DNA of 64,000 nt from Prorocentrum cordatum. Taxonomy: Eukaryota; Sar; Dinophyceae; Prorocentrales; Prorocentraceae. This document shows, piece after piece, positions 41,190-51,112 of the stretch (within the stretch, counting starts at the first letter, position 1; every line of letters begins with the position of its first letter). The stretch covers positions 79,001 to 143,000 of the forward strand of contig CAUYUJ010015704.1 in NCBI GenBank assembly GCA_963575745.1, read 5' to 3'. The notes beneath the pieces are model-generated. The model was not told the DNA's origin. It ran no database searches and was given only the letters and a program-made list of their open reading frames with translations. The position numbers and the translations under genes were made by a program.

Positions 41190-41395
41190 GAACCAGGACA
41201 TCACGTCGGCCGTCTGGGCAGGCAGCTCAGATTTTCGAGGAGGGAGCGATGCCGCGCTCTCGTGCGCTTTTGGGCCTGTTGGCAGAGGAAGCCTCCGGCG
41301 GTCTGGCCAGCCCGCGTCTCCGGGCGGGCGTGCACGTCGCAGTGCGCGCTCTGCTGCCTCGAGATGCGGGACTGGGGTCCACTGGATGTGTTCGG
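41190..41395 (+). CDS. Exon candidate upstream of the two-exon model
   Basis: Plus frame MPRSRALLGLLAEEASGGLA and SPRLRAGVHVAVRALLPRDA, then GLGSTG before a GT at about 41391 and a long pyrimidine tract (41395-41610). It could be an earlier exon of the gene at 41653, but phases were not reconciled. Confidence 0.3.
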
Positions 41396-41652
41396 TCCCC
41401 CCTCTGCCTCTTCCTCCCCTGCACCCACCCCATCTTCCCCGTCCTCGTCCTCCTTCTCCTCCCGGTTCTCCTCATCATCCTCGTCATCCTCCCGACGCCT
41501 CCTCCGCCTCCTCCCTCCTCCTCCCTCCTCCTCATCCTCCCTCCTGCTGCTGCTGCTGCTGCTGCACCTCCTCCTCCTCCTCCTCCTGTTTCTTCTCCCG
41601 CTCCTACGCCTTCTCATCCTTGCATGGGCTGCATCGGCACTGTTCCTAGGGG

Positions 41653-42487
41653 TTGTTTTCCATGGTGGCTCATTTTTTGCTTGATGACTCAAGGGACATC
41701 GTTCAACAGCACGCAACCGAACGAACAGACGAAACGACGGGATCACGACATCGGAGGTCTGGGACATCGTCCCCTCTCCCTCTTCCGCAGCCCATCACCA
41801 GCGTGAAAATCCTAGGGGGGAGGGTCCAGGACGTCCTCGAGAACAGGACGGAGAAGGTCATGCAGAACAACAAGTGGTTCACGCTCCACGTCGCAGAGTA
41901 CCTCAAGACGCACTCGGGTCAGGACACCGCCAGGGAGGCGGGAGGGCGAGGAGGAGACGGCTGGCTCGCGCTGCCCCGACGAGGCGGCGACGCCGGTGCT
42001 TGCTGCCAGCACTGGGACCGCTCCTCCCCGCCTCCTCCTCCTCCTCCTCCTCCTCCTCCTCCTCCTCCTCCTCCTCCTCCTCCTCCTCCTCCTCCTCCTC
42101 CTCCTCCTCCTCCTCCTCCTCCTCCTCCTCCTCCTCCTCCTCCTCCCTCCTCCTCCTCCTCCTCCTCCTCCTCCTCCTCCTCCTCCTCCTCCCCTCCTCC
42201 TCCTCCTCCTCCTCCTCCTCCTCCTCCTCCCTCCTCCTCCTCCTCCTCCTCCTCCTCCTCCTCCTCCTCCTCCTCCTCCTCCTCCTCCTCCTCCTCCTCC
42301 TCCCCTCCTCCCCTCCTCCCCGCTCCGGCCTCATGCAGGTCTCGAACTCGCCGACCTGGGTGCCGATGTGGTTCCGAGTGGTCAGAGCCTTCTGGGCTAT
42401 GAGAGCGGACACGCCGCATACGCTGCGGGCGGCACGACCTCCCACAACCTGCTTTCCTCGACCATCTGTTTGATCGCGCTGTCATAG
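41653..42487 (+). CDS. Two-exon gene model with a (CCT)n intron, unidentified
   Basis: Exon A (41653-41995) reads MVAHFLLDDSRDIVQQHATE, then ITSVKILGGRVQDVLENRTE, KVMQNNKWFTLHVAEYLKTH and SGQDTA, with good codon bias. A GTGCTT donor at 41996 and an acceptor TCATGCAG ending at 42338 bracket a (CCT)n intron of 343 bases. Joining them leaves phase 1 and enters a frame reading LELADLGADVVPSGQSLLGY and ESGHAAYAAGGTTSHNLLSS, to TAG at 42485-42487. The first Met at about 41656 is uncertain because upstream sequence is also pyrimidine-rich. No domain is recognised. The phase agreement and good residues on both sides make this one of the better splice models here. Confidence 0.45.
42025..42320 (+). 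repeat. (CCT)n microsatellite within the proposed intron
   Basis: About 95 near-perfect CCT units with a few CCCT slips, ending a few bases before the proposed acceptor. Confidence 0.95.
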
Positions 42488-42710
42488 CATTCAACCCACA
42501 ATGTTAGGATGGGAGACCTTCCCAGGGGTACCCTTGCATCCTTGCCTCCTCGGTCACTTTCGTTGGCCGCGCCCCGCGAAAAGCTTCGACATGGGCGTCC
42601 AGGGCCCCTGCATCCTTATCGCGCAGCCTTATCGTATGGGCCGACCGTGCACGGCGTGCGGCACGAACTCGCACGACCTGCCTTCCTCGACCATATGGGG
42701 GGGCTCGCTA
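42425..42710 (+). repeat. Dispersed repeat R2, copy 2, plus a local duplication
   Basis: 42508-42640 matches 31858-32005. GCGGCACGACCTCCCACAAC with CTGCTTTCCTCGACCAT (42429-42465) recurs as GCGGCACGAACTCGCACGAC with CTGCCTTCCTCGACCAT (42657-42694), so the end of the upstream gene model is duplicated on the far side of R2. Confidence 0.7.
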
Positions 42711-42734
42711 TTATAACGTATATTTTGCAAATCC

Positions 42735-43135
42735 ATCGCGTCGCGGTCAGGCAACGCAGCCCGCGTGGCAACATCGGTGAGAGTGCGGGAGGCGACGAGA
42801 GGACTGCGAGGGGCGCGAGCGGCAGCGGAAGAAGCCGGGGAGTGCCCGACGACCACACGGAGACGCCTCGGCGGCCCATGGGTGCCAGATTCCGCTCGGT
42901 GCTGGGGCACGCCTCCTCCTCCTCCTCCGCCTCCTCCTCCGCCTCCTCCTCCTCCTCACGCCCCTTGGGCGGCGCACGTGGCGCCCCCCCGCCGCGGAGG
43001 GGCCTCGTGGCGCCGGTGGAGGCCTTCCGCCCGCGGGCGTCCTGGATGTGCGCTCGAGTGTCTGGTCGGCCCCCGCCGGCCAGTTCGCCATGCCGTCACC
43101 CGGCTTGCCAGAGCGCGCGAGCGGGCTGCCCATGA
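42735..43135 (+). CDS. Weak ORF with a Ser run
   Basis: Plus frame with RQRSPRGNIGESAGGDERTA, GVPDDHTETPRRPMGARFRS and a Ser run from the (TCC)n at 42911-42957. It ends at TGA near 43133. The hydrophilic first part could be an exon; the rest looks incidental. Confidence 0.2.
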
Positions 43136-43149
43136 CGCGCTGCGACGTA

Positions 43150-43305
43150 AAGTCAGGATGGGACAAAAAACACAGAACGTATGGGCAGTGGGGGGAAGAC
43201 GAAAACCCAGAAAATATATGTGAAAGCATGGGGAATCCTGTCATTTGTGTGTATTTATGTGTGTGTGTGTCCCAGGGCCCCTTCATGATGAGCTCGTCCC
43301 GCCCT
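43150..43305 (+). repeat. Dispersed repeat R1, copy
   Basis: GGGGGGAAGACGAAAACCCA, GAAAATATATG, CATTTGTGTGTATTTATGTG and GGGCCCCTTCATGA match the right part of the 14320-14580 copy. Confidence 0.65.
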
Positions 43306-43358
43306 CATGGGCGTGAAGGGTCGCAGAGCAAAGAGCGGCAGACTGTGAACGTGGAACT

Positions 43359-43471
43359 GTGGAGCTCCGCGCGGATTTCCTGCATCAGCGCTGGACCGCG
43401 CCGGGGGCGGCGCCGTAGGCGCCGCCCGGGGAGCCCAGCGCCGATCACAGAATGCAGCGCGGAGCTCCACA
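43359..43471. repeat. GC-rich palindromic hairpin element
   Basis: Outer arms TGTGGAGCTCCGCGC and GCGCGGAGCTCCACA, and inner core GGGCGGCGCCGTAGGCGCCG, are inverted. Related cores lie at 55300-55325 and 57876-57896. Confidence 0.75.
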
Positions 43472-44130
43472 TGTCAATGCTGATGCCGCCCTGTGCTCCT
43501 CTCGAGAAGCCAAGCGAGGGAGCACCTCTGTCAGGACCTCGGTCGGCCTCGGGGCCTGGTCCCGCGGCTCCCTCGGGCGTCTGGGGGGGATCGGACAGAC
43601 CATCGCATGGCGGACTTGGACAGGATCCCACCGTCTCGTCGGCGGCCTCGTTTATAGGGTGTCACTCCCCTTCCTCCCCATCCTCTGTCTCCTCCTCCCT
43701 CCTCCGTGCCCCCTTCCTCTCCCTGCGCCTTTGTCGAGCAGCTTCCCGTCTTCTTCATCCCTCCCTCCATCTTCGTCCTTCCATTTTCCTCTCCACGTGC
43801 CTCTCGGTCTTCATCATCTCTCCCTCCCTCTGGCTTCCCTTGTCCGTGTAGCGGCGAATCCCCACTGCATCGCGTGGCTCCCTCGTTTTATCAGCGGAGT
43901 CGTCCGATCGGCATGTCCCTCCCTCGCTCTCCCTCCCTCTGCTTTCGTCCATCATAGTTCGCTCTGTGCGCACATCAACCGGACCTGTTGTGTGAGAGCC
44001 AGCAGGGTGAAATAGAGCACGCACTTGCAGATGTAACTGCGCGGCGTCACATGAGGTCAGAAGGCAAAACGTAGATGCAGGATTCCCCCTGCTCCTGCGC
44101 CTGCTCCTCCTCCTCCTCTTCCTGTCCCAG

Positions 44131-44820
44131 GGCTTCTGCAACGCGATGCTCATCGACAGCGACACCCTCTTCGTTAGGCCGGTGGGGGGGTACCTGGTGG
44201 ACTGCGGTGTCTCGCCTGACTGGGACGTGGGCTCCGAGTGGGGCCGAGGCCACCCCGAGGTCCCCCGGCGGGAGGGAGCTGGGGGGCGCGACCACGATGC
44301 ATATTTTGATTAGCGCGACAATGCAAACACTGAGAATCGAGAGTTCGCATCCCGTTACGTGCGGCTGTTAAGCGGTCGTCAAACACCGAGCGATTCCGTG
44401 TTTGGGTTGTGTGGCTTTGCGATGCTAAACGATAGGCGTGGCCGCCATTCTTCTCTTCGGAAACGATTAAACGCCCGACCATCGAGTAGTGTTGCCATGG
44501 ACGGCGAAAAGTTGGACCCATTGCCAGCGTGGTGGGGGAAAGCGGGGGAGGGGCAGTCTACACCTCCGACTCCAGCTGCTGCTCCCCTGCGCTTCTTATA
44601 AAGCCTTGGCCCTTCCATGGAGGTGCCGGAGGATTCACGGTCTACGATCCAGAGTTTGTCGTGCCTTGGGCGAGTGATTCCGCTCAGGTGGGGAGGACGC
44701 GCGGCAAGGGGTTCTCCAGGATCAACACGGGGGTGGTGCTCCTGAACCTGAGGGCTGCAAAGGCTGGCGCCGTGACTCCCGCCAAATTGATGCGGAAGTT
44801 CAGGTGGTGTGATCCCATGG
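44131..44820 (+). CDS. Glycosyltransferase-like gene, at least two exons
   Basis: A pyrimidine tract ending TTCCTGTCCCAG (to 44130) is followed by GFCNAMLIDSDTLFVRPVGG YLVDC. DSDTLF is the kind of D-x-D block that binds metal and nucleotide-sugar in GT-A glycosyltransferases. A donor at 44207 (G|GTGTCT) leaves phase 1, which fits an acceptor at 44622. The second exon reads GGFTVYDPEFVVPW and later GFSRINTGVVLLNLRAAK, like the N/T-x-G-V-x-L-x-N-L motif of GT8-type enzymes, to KLMRKFRWCDPM before a GTAGCT donor at about 44820. Earlier exons may lie at 43470-43660 (MSMLMPPCAPLEKPSEGAPL). Later exons are not visible. The family call rests on these two motifs only. Confidence 0.5.
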
Positions 44821-44984
44821 GTAGCTTTGACCTTGTTTCATTATCTCCCTCATACCCGCCCGCTCAGCCTACAAGCCAATCCCTTTCTTAGGGGGGGGGG
44901 CGTGGCCCATGCGCGCCATGCCGCCACGGCCGTCCTGCGAGCGAACCCGCCCGCGGGCACTTCGCCAACTTGGTTGAATTCAGA

Positions 44985-45460
44985 GGCAATCTCGGGCGAG
45001 AACGCCGTTCCTGAGTCGTTGTGATCGTAGCTAGGCCGCCATGAGTTGCGGGAAGGTCTCGAGCGAGAGCGCCGTTCCTGAGTTCGGGGGGCATTCTGAC
45101 CAAGGCGTGTCGGGGTAAATCGCGAGGGTGCATACAGCGGGAGCCGTTGTCGTCGTAACACGTCTTGCACTGATTCGATTGGGTTGCGAGGAAATCTCGA
45201 GCGAGAACGCCGTCCCTGAGTGGGCGGGGGCCTCTGGCCAGGGCGTCTCGGTGTAAATCGTAGGGAAGTATCCAGCGGGAGCCGCTGTCGTCGCAGAGAG
45301 GCTTTCACTAACTTCATTGAGTCGCGAGGAAGTCTCGAGCGAAATCGCCGTCCCTCCGTTTTGGGAGCCTCTCTGGCCAGAGCGTCCGGGAGGAAATTGT
45401 GAGGACATACCGAGCGGGAGCCGTTGTCGTCTCAGCCGGGGCTTCAACAGCCCAGCTTTG
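44985..45460 (+). repeat. 138-bp tandem repeat, three units
   Basis: Units start at 45045, 45183 and 45321, each with GCGAGGAAATCTCGAGCGAG, AACGCCGTCCCTGAGT and AGCGGGAGCCGTTGTCGTC. A partial unit precedes at 44985. The short ORFs over it are not considered genes. Confidence 0.85.
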
Positions 45461-45554
45461 GAATCAAGCCGGCGCTCGAGCGGGAGCCTCGCTCACAAAG
45501 ACAGAGTAGCCTGCGTCGGGGCGTGCGCGTCCGCAGCCGTTTAACGTCTCGGCA

Positions 45555-45850
45555 ATGCCTGTTCTCCAGGAGTGGATATCCAACGAAAACGACATCGAGG
45601 GCCACGGCAACGACGACAACGATGGCCAGGATGAGGAGGAGGACGAGGAGGACGAGGAGGAGGAGGAGGAGGAGGGGGAGGAGGAGGAGGAGGACGAGGA
45701 GGAGGAGGAGGAGGAGGAGGAGGAGGATAGGGAGGATGAGGAGGAGGGGGAGGAGAAGGAGGAGGAGGAGGAGGAGGAGGAGGAGGAGGAGGAGGGTCGG
45801 AGGCGGCGGGTGAGACCGAAGTGGCCAGGAGTCCTCCAGCGGGGAGGTCG
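45555..45850 (+). CDS. Acidic-protein exon candidate with an E/D run
   Basis: From an ATG at 45555 (or after CTGTTCTCCAG at about 45570) the frame reads MPVLQEWISNENDIEGHGND and DNDGQDEEEDEEDEEEEEEE, through the (GAG)n tract, then RRRRVRPKWPGVLQRGG. Acidic low-complexity proteins of this kind exist, but a (GAG)n tract gives the same by chance. The minus strand gives a hydrophobic frame (ILAIVVVVAVALDVVFVGYP), so the strand is not certain. Confidence 0.25.
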
Positions 45851-45959
45851 ATCTCGGCTCCGCTGCGTGCCCTGCGCGGCGCGCGTGCGGGCGAGGCGAA
45901 GGCGCGCCTTGCTTAGGGCCGGTTGCCATCCGGCTGCCCTTCCCCGGGCGCCCCGCGGC

Positions 45960-47870
45960 GGGGCCCGTGCTGCACGTCGCGGTCGTCCCGGCGTCGTCCC
46001 GCGGTTGGCTCGCGGTGGTCTCGTGACTGCTCCGGGGGCGTTGCGGCGCTGTCCCGTGGCTGTCCCGCGGTTGTTTCGTGGTTGTCTCCTGGTTTCTCCC
46101 CGCGGTTGTCCCCCCGTGGAAGTCCCGTGCTTGACCGTGGTCAGCCCGCGGTTGTCGCGTGGTTGTGCCGTGTTCGTCCTGTGGCTGTTCCGTGGCCGTG
46201 TCGTTGTTATCTGTTGGTCGTCCCATGGTTGCCCCTGTGTCCTGAGGTTGTTTCGTTGGTGCATTCGATGGCGGTGCCGCTTGTTGTTCCGACGGTTGTC
46301 CTGCGGTTTATTCCCCAACCATCTTGTGGTGTTGGGTTCTCGTTTTGAAGAGATCGCCCCGCGTTTTCCCGCCTCTTTCCTCCCGCTTCTTCCCCACTCT
46401 TGCCTCTGCTCTCTCGCATGCCAATTTCGGCACACCCCTCACACGGTTCGTGGCCCCATGGGGAGCTCCACCGAAGGCCCCAGTGGCAGAGTTCACATGC
46501 GCCCACCCCGCCCGCCGCATATCCAGTTCGGCACACCCCTCACACGCTTCCTGAACCCATAGGGAGCTCCACCGACGGCCCCAGTGGCTGCGTTCGCATG
46601 CGCCCACCGCACCCATTGTGGCACACCCTTCACACGCTTCGTGGCCCCGTAATGAGCTCCACCGAAGGTCCACACGCCAGAGTTCGCATGCGCCCACCGC
46701 GCCCTGTCGGCACACCAGCACACGTTTCGCGTCCCCAGAGGGAGCTCCACCGACGGCCCCAGTGGCTGCGTTCGCGTGCGCCCACCGCGCAAATTTCTTG
46801 CACGCCCCTCCCACGCTTCGTGGTCCACATGCCAGCGTTCGCACGCGCCCACTGCACCCATGTTGGCACACCCCTCATACGTTTTGCGGCCCCATCGGGA
46901 GCTCCACCGATTGCCCCAGTGGCTGCGTTCGCATGCGCCCGCCGTCGTGGCCCCGTAGGGAGCTCCACCCAAGGCCCCAGTGGCTGCGTTCGCGTGCGCC
47001 CACCGCGCCCAGTTGTGGCACACCCTTCACACGCTTCGTGGCCCCGTAATGAGCTCCACCAACGGCCCCAGTGGCTGCGTTCGCAGGCGCCCACCGCACC
47101 CATTTTGGCACACCATGGCCCCAGAGGGAGCTCCACCGACGGCCCCAGTGGCTGCGTTCGCGTGCGCCCACCGCGCAAATTTCTTGCACACCCCTCACAC
47201 GTTTCGTGGCCCTATAGGGAGCTCTTCCGAATGCGGTGCATACAACATCAGTGCTCACAATTGCATATGGTTGGGTCCTTCGCTAGGCTAATGTGGTTGT
47301 CCCGACGGTGGTTCTGTGTTTGTTATGTTGTTGTTTGGTGGTTATGCTCCGATTGTCCCATTGGTTGGTTCTCTCGTTGTTCCATGTTCCAGTTGTTGTT
47401 TCGAGGGTTGTGCAGTGATTGTCGTGTGCCGAGTCCGTGGTTGTGCCGCGGTTGTTCTGGTGTGTAGTCCAGTGGATGTCCCTCGGTTGTTCTGTGGTTG
47501 TCTTCTGGTCGCCCCGTGGTTGTCCCGTGGTTGTACCGCGGTTGTGTTGTATTCGTCCCATGGTTGTCCCGCGGTTGTTCTGTACGTATTTGTTTCGCGG
47601 ACGTCCCGTTGTTGCCCCGTGGTTGCTACGAGTTTTGTTGTTGTTTCGTTCATTGGTTCGATGGTTGTTTCGATCGTCGTTCCGTCGGCTGTCCCGTGGT
47701 TGTTTTGCCGTCGTGGTGTGGTTATTCCGCCCTTGTTTCGTTTGAGTGACTTGATGGTTGTTCCGATTGTTGTTCAAGAGGTTGTGTTGTGGTTGTTTCG
47801 TGATTTGCCCGTGATTGTCCTGCGGTCGTCCAGTCGCTGGTTGTCGTTGAAGTGGTTGGTTATCGTTCGA
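45960..47870 (+). repeat. GTTGTCCCG minisatellite split by an S90 array cassette
   Basis: Degenerate GGTTGTCCCGTGG-type units of 9-13 bases run from 45960 to 46305 and again from 47286 to 47870. Between them is the inverted S90 cassette. The minus-strand Thr/Gln/Asn-rich ORFs on both sides (TTRQPRDNRG-like) are repeat artefacts. Confidence 0.8.
46308..47285 (-). mobile_element. S90 array cassette, inverted copy
   Basis: It starts CCCCAACCATCTTGTGGTGT with TGGGTTCTCGTTTTGAAGAG, the inverted right end block. It contains about eight irregular 90-bp-family units (46428-47226; GGCACACCCCTCACAC, GGAGCTCCACCGAAGGCCCC). It ends TTGCATATGGTTGGGTCCTT with CGCTAGG, the inverted left end block. Confidence 0.8.
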
Positions 47871-48001
47871 TAGTTCTGCTAAGAATGGACCAGGATGGAG
47901 ATCGATAGATGATATCGGCATCTTTAGACGGGTAAATCGAGATGCCGACCCGACACCATTCGCAAATCGAAAGTAGCCCCTACCCCCCCCCCCCCACCGC
48001 C

Positions 48002-48590
48002 TTACAACCCGAAGAGTGGCTCTTCGGCAACGACACGAGAGCACGCGCTGCGTGGGGCCTTCAAGATGGAGGAGGGCAACGCAGAGGAGGAGGAGGAGGA
48101 GGAGGAGGAGGAGGAGGGGGAGGAGGAGGAGGAGGAGGAGGAGGAGGAGGAGGAGGAGGCGGAGGCGAAGAGCATCAGAAGGAGAAGGAGCAAGATCGAA
48201 GCTGGAGAGAGGGGGGTACGGGGGCGAGGCGAGGAGGCGGAGCGGAAGGAGCACGGGGGGCGAGGGGGAAGGACGAGGCGGACAGGAGGGGGGCGGAGGC
48301 CAGTTTTTTTTGGGGGGGGGGGGGGGGGCGGCTCGAGACCCCACGCGCCAGCACAGAGCGGCCCCTCTCCCCGCCGAGCCCCGGCGGCGCGGCGGCCTCG
48401 CCCCCCCCTCTGTGGACTCGCCGAGCGCGCGCCGCAGCTCGCAGAGTGCCTACTCGCAGACGCCCGAAAAAGACGCGCCTGCTTGAATATAACGTATCGT
48501 CGACCTTGAGCGTGGACCCCCCGCGGTGGACCCCCCGCGGTGTCACTTTGATCTAGTTTCTCGTCGATTTGAAACCACGCGTTTGCTTTG

Positions 48591-48630
<40 letters not shown>

Positions 48631-48910
48631 CTGATCGTCGATCCCCCGCGACGGATCCAGGCCCTTTGCGAGCAGCGGCTTTGCGAGCAGCGGAGCGCGT
48701 TGGCCTGTTGGCGCCCGTCGCCTGCACGGGCCGCGCCCCGCACCGTGTGGCCGGCAGGCCACCCGGGCCCGGATCGACGCCGTCGCGGGTGCCTCGGGGC
48801 ACATCTGCCTGCAGGTCGGCGGCGAAGTCCGGCGGACTCGTACCCTCGCCGACCCACGATCTGGGCAGTGCGGGGGGCGGCGGTGGCAGGATCCGGCAGC
48901 CGTCGAGCAC
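48002..48910 (-). CDS. Unidentified minus-strand ORF or gene, 302 codons
   Basis: From ATG at 48910 the frame reads MLDGCRILPPPPPALPRSWV, then GEGTSPPDFAADLQADVPRG TRDGVDPGPGGLPATRC, with strong codon bias to about 48645. It then crosses a (TA)n microsatellite (48592-48631), reads HSASCGARSASPQRGGRG, crosses a (TCC)n tract (48175-48080), and ends KAPRSACSRVVAEEPLFGL with TAA at 48002. The last piece follows CTCCATCTTGAAG, a plausible acceptor, so introns are likely and the unbroken frame is partly luck. No domain is recognised. Confidence 0.35.
48592..48631. repeat. (TA)n microsatellite
   Basis: Nearly pure TA with one TACA break. Confidence 0.95.
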
Positions 48911-48965
48911 GGCGAAGTCTGGACCCTGCCCTCGCCTCGCATGTCGGGGCTCAAGGGACGGGAGT

Positions 48966-49176
48966 CAATGCAAACGGGGGTCAGCCAGGGCACCGGATCC
49001 TGCAGGATCCTGCGAAGACCCCCTCGGGCTGACCCGGGTTAGCGAGCCGCTCGTGGCCGCGAGGCGGCCGCGCATATTGGCTCACCTGGGTGTGCGAAGA
49101 CCTGCGTTGCAGTTTTTTTCCTGCATCGCAGTTTTTTGGTTTCCTGCTGACCCGGGTCTGCATTGACCCGGGTCAG
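48966..49176 (+). repeat. Dispersed module A, copy 1
   Basis: CAATGCAAACGGGGGTC ... GGATCCTGCGAAGACCCCCT ... GGCCGCGAGGCGGCCGCGCA ... TGACCCGGGTCAGAAG. It matches 57328-57504 with two extra inserts here. It contains several copies of TGACCCGGGT. Confidence 0.8.
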
Positions 49177-49189
49177 AAGTTCGGCGGCG

Positions 49190-49385
49190 GCAAAGAGGGG
49201 GGTGATGACTAGGGGGGTGGATATCATGGCGGGGGCCATGATATTTCCCAGACTTCATGACGCCTCTTCTTATCTCATTACGTCCCTGGCCCCCCCGCTG
49301 GGCCGCGCACATGCCGCCGGTCATGATTTGCACCCCCCCCTCTTGGACACCCCCCTCTTGGCCGCTCCCGAAAGATCCCCGAGCA
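49190..49385 (+). repeat. Dispersed module B, copy 1, with a perfect palindrome
   Basis: Matches 55365-55560 over about 190 bases (CGCCTCTTCTTATCTC, CTGGGCCGCGCACATGCCGC). It carries ATATCATGGC-GGGG-GCCATGATAT at 49221-49244, a perfect 10-base-pair stem. Confidence 0.8.
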
Positions 49386-49584
49386 CGGACTCCGGGGAGC
49401 CGATGGTTGGCGGGGGGGTAGGGTTCGGCTGTCGCCGCCCGGCAGGCGTGCGGCGCCGAGGCGGGCGAGATTTGCGCGTTCGGGTCGTGCAGGCACTGCG
49501 CGCGCCGCGGAAGCAGCAGCTGCGCGCGTAAGGAGGTGCAGACGGTCCGTTGGCCGGCGACGGAGGCTGTCAGGTCTTGAGTCT

Positions 49585-49755
49585 ATCTCGGGGGTGGACA
49601 GACCTCCTACCCCGACACGTCGATTAGTGAATTGGCCGTTTCCGGTTCGCGAGAGGGCGTCGCGGCTGTCATTGTTGCGGGTCCAGGTCCGCCGGTTTCC
49701 GTCCCAGGCCGTTTCCACGAAGGGGAGGTCTATTGAAGGGAGGTTTGTCCACCGC
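49585..49755 (+). repeat. Dispersed module C, copy 1
   Basis: GGGGGTGGACAGACCTCCTA, GACACGTCGATTAGTGAATT, GCGGGTCCAGGTCCGCCGGT and TTTGTCCACCGCCGAC match 56348-56522 in order. Confidence 0.8.
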
Positions 49756-50368
49756 CGACGATCACCGACTCGTGACAGTTGCACCGGTAGGGGCTGTGGG
49801 AGGAGATGCCGGGGGCAACGATAGGAGGGGGGGGATGGGCACAGGGGGGGGCGCATCGACCCCCAATCGCCCACGGATCGCCGAGAAGGGCCTGATCGCC
49901 CCACCCCCGCCCAGGAAGGTGCGGCTTCGCCGTCGGAGGGCCGTCGCCGCTCTGTGGGCGATGCTTTTTTGTCGCCGATCTGTCGACGAGGTATTGCCGC
50001 TCCCAGGTCGATCCAACCCCCCCTGAATGCCAGTCCCACTCTGTCGTTGCCCTTCAAGATGGGGGGCAATGACGGTGACGGGTGTTTTTTTTTGGGGGGG
50101 GGGGGGGCACGTGGGCAGGGGAAGGCCGGGACGGCGCAGCGCGAGCAGCTCGACCCACTCTCCAGGAGGGGAGAGTCCGGCGGAGCCACGGGCCGTGCAG
50201 GACTTCCTCGTCCGGTGGGCGCAGGCGACGCGTGTGCGTGCCTCGGGGCGGAGAGTGCCCGCGTTGGCTTCTGCCGCGGCTCTCTCTTGTGAGTCTGTCC
50301 CTCCATCGCGTCCCTTGTCCTCCCTCCTCCCTACTCCCTCCTCCCTCCTCCCTCCTCGATGCATCTCC

Positions 50369-50455
50369 GCGAGGTCTGAGCGACCCAACGAGATCTGGCC
50401 AGATGATCAGATCGATGCAGAGTCGTTTTTTTCGGAGAGCGCCTGGGACAGATAG
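50369..50455 (+). CDS. Terminal exon candidate
   Basis: A TCC-rich tract (50300-50358) ends TCTCCGCGAG. The next frame reads SERPNEIWPDDQIDAESFFS ESAWDR, then TAG at 50453-50455. It is short, but its composition is good and it is not repeat-derived. The upstream region 49756-50290 is GC-rich with frames open on both strands; I can support no further exon there. No family is recognised. Confidence 0.35.
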   Translation, partial: ARSERPNEIWPDDQIDAESFFSESAWDR

Positions 50456-50614
50456 GTGGTAGTTATGGAGGGGGGGGGGCCGCCACACTCGGTCTCAGTG
50501 GCATCCCCGCCTGCTGCTTATCACTGCTCCAGCTCCGGTCCGATTCTCCACTCGTTCCCCTTCTGGACGCCTGGCACATCGCCACCAACCCAGCATGCAG
50601 AAGCGAATCTGCGG

Positions 50615-50800
50615 CGGGCCCCGCCTGAGCGAGGAGAGTATCGGATAACCAAATGATTCACTAGTTTTCGTGCCACTCCCACCCCTTCGGGGAGGCCCCG
50701 CCTGAGCGAGGAGCGTGTCGGAACTCCATACTGGTTACACGGTTTCGTGCCCCTGACACCTCTCTGGGAAGGCCCCGCCAGAGCGCCATTGAGGCTTTTG
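50615..50800 (+). repeat. About 79-bp tandem pair
   Basis: GGCCCCGCCTGAGCGAGGAG occurs near 50617 and 50693, followed by related sequence, and a third partial AGGCCCCGCCAGAGCGCC lies near 50771. Confidence 0.6.
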
Positions 50801-51014
50801 ACAGGCCCCGAGCGCGCCCACAGAGGCCCCACCAAGCTGCCCATTTAGGCCCCATTGTGACATCCTCATGTGGCGAATTCTGGTAGCATAATTTTGTATT
50901 TTCCAGTTGGAGCGAGTGGAGTATGGTATTATTTCCCCACATTTCGTGGGGTTCTGGTTTTCTTCCCTGTCGCGCCGCACCCGCGTCTCACACCTCCCCC
51001 CTCCCCTTCTCCTT

Positions 51015-51105
51015 CTCGCACAGCACAGCACATCACGGCACGGCACGGCACAGCACAGCTCACCGCACAGCAGCACAGCACAGCACAGCACAGCACAGCA
51101 TACCA
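51015..51105 (+). repeat. (CACAG)n microsatellite
   Basis: Pentamer repeats CACAG/CACGG directly upstream of the 90-bp array. Confidence 0.9.
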
Positions 51106-51112
51106 CACAGGG

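Noticed and set aside
45444-48344. Thr/Gln/Asn/Arg-rich minus-strand ORFs resembling low-complexity prion-like proteins
   Set aside because: They translate the GTTGTCCCG minisatellite and continue through unrelated inserted repeats.
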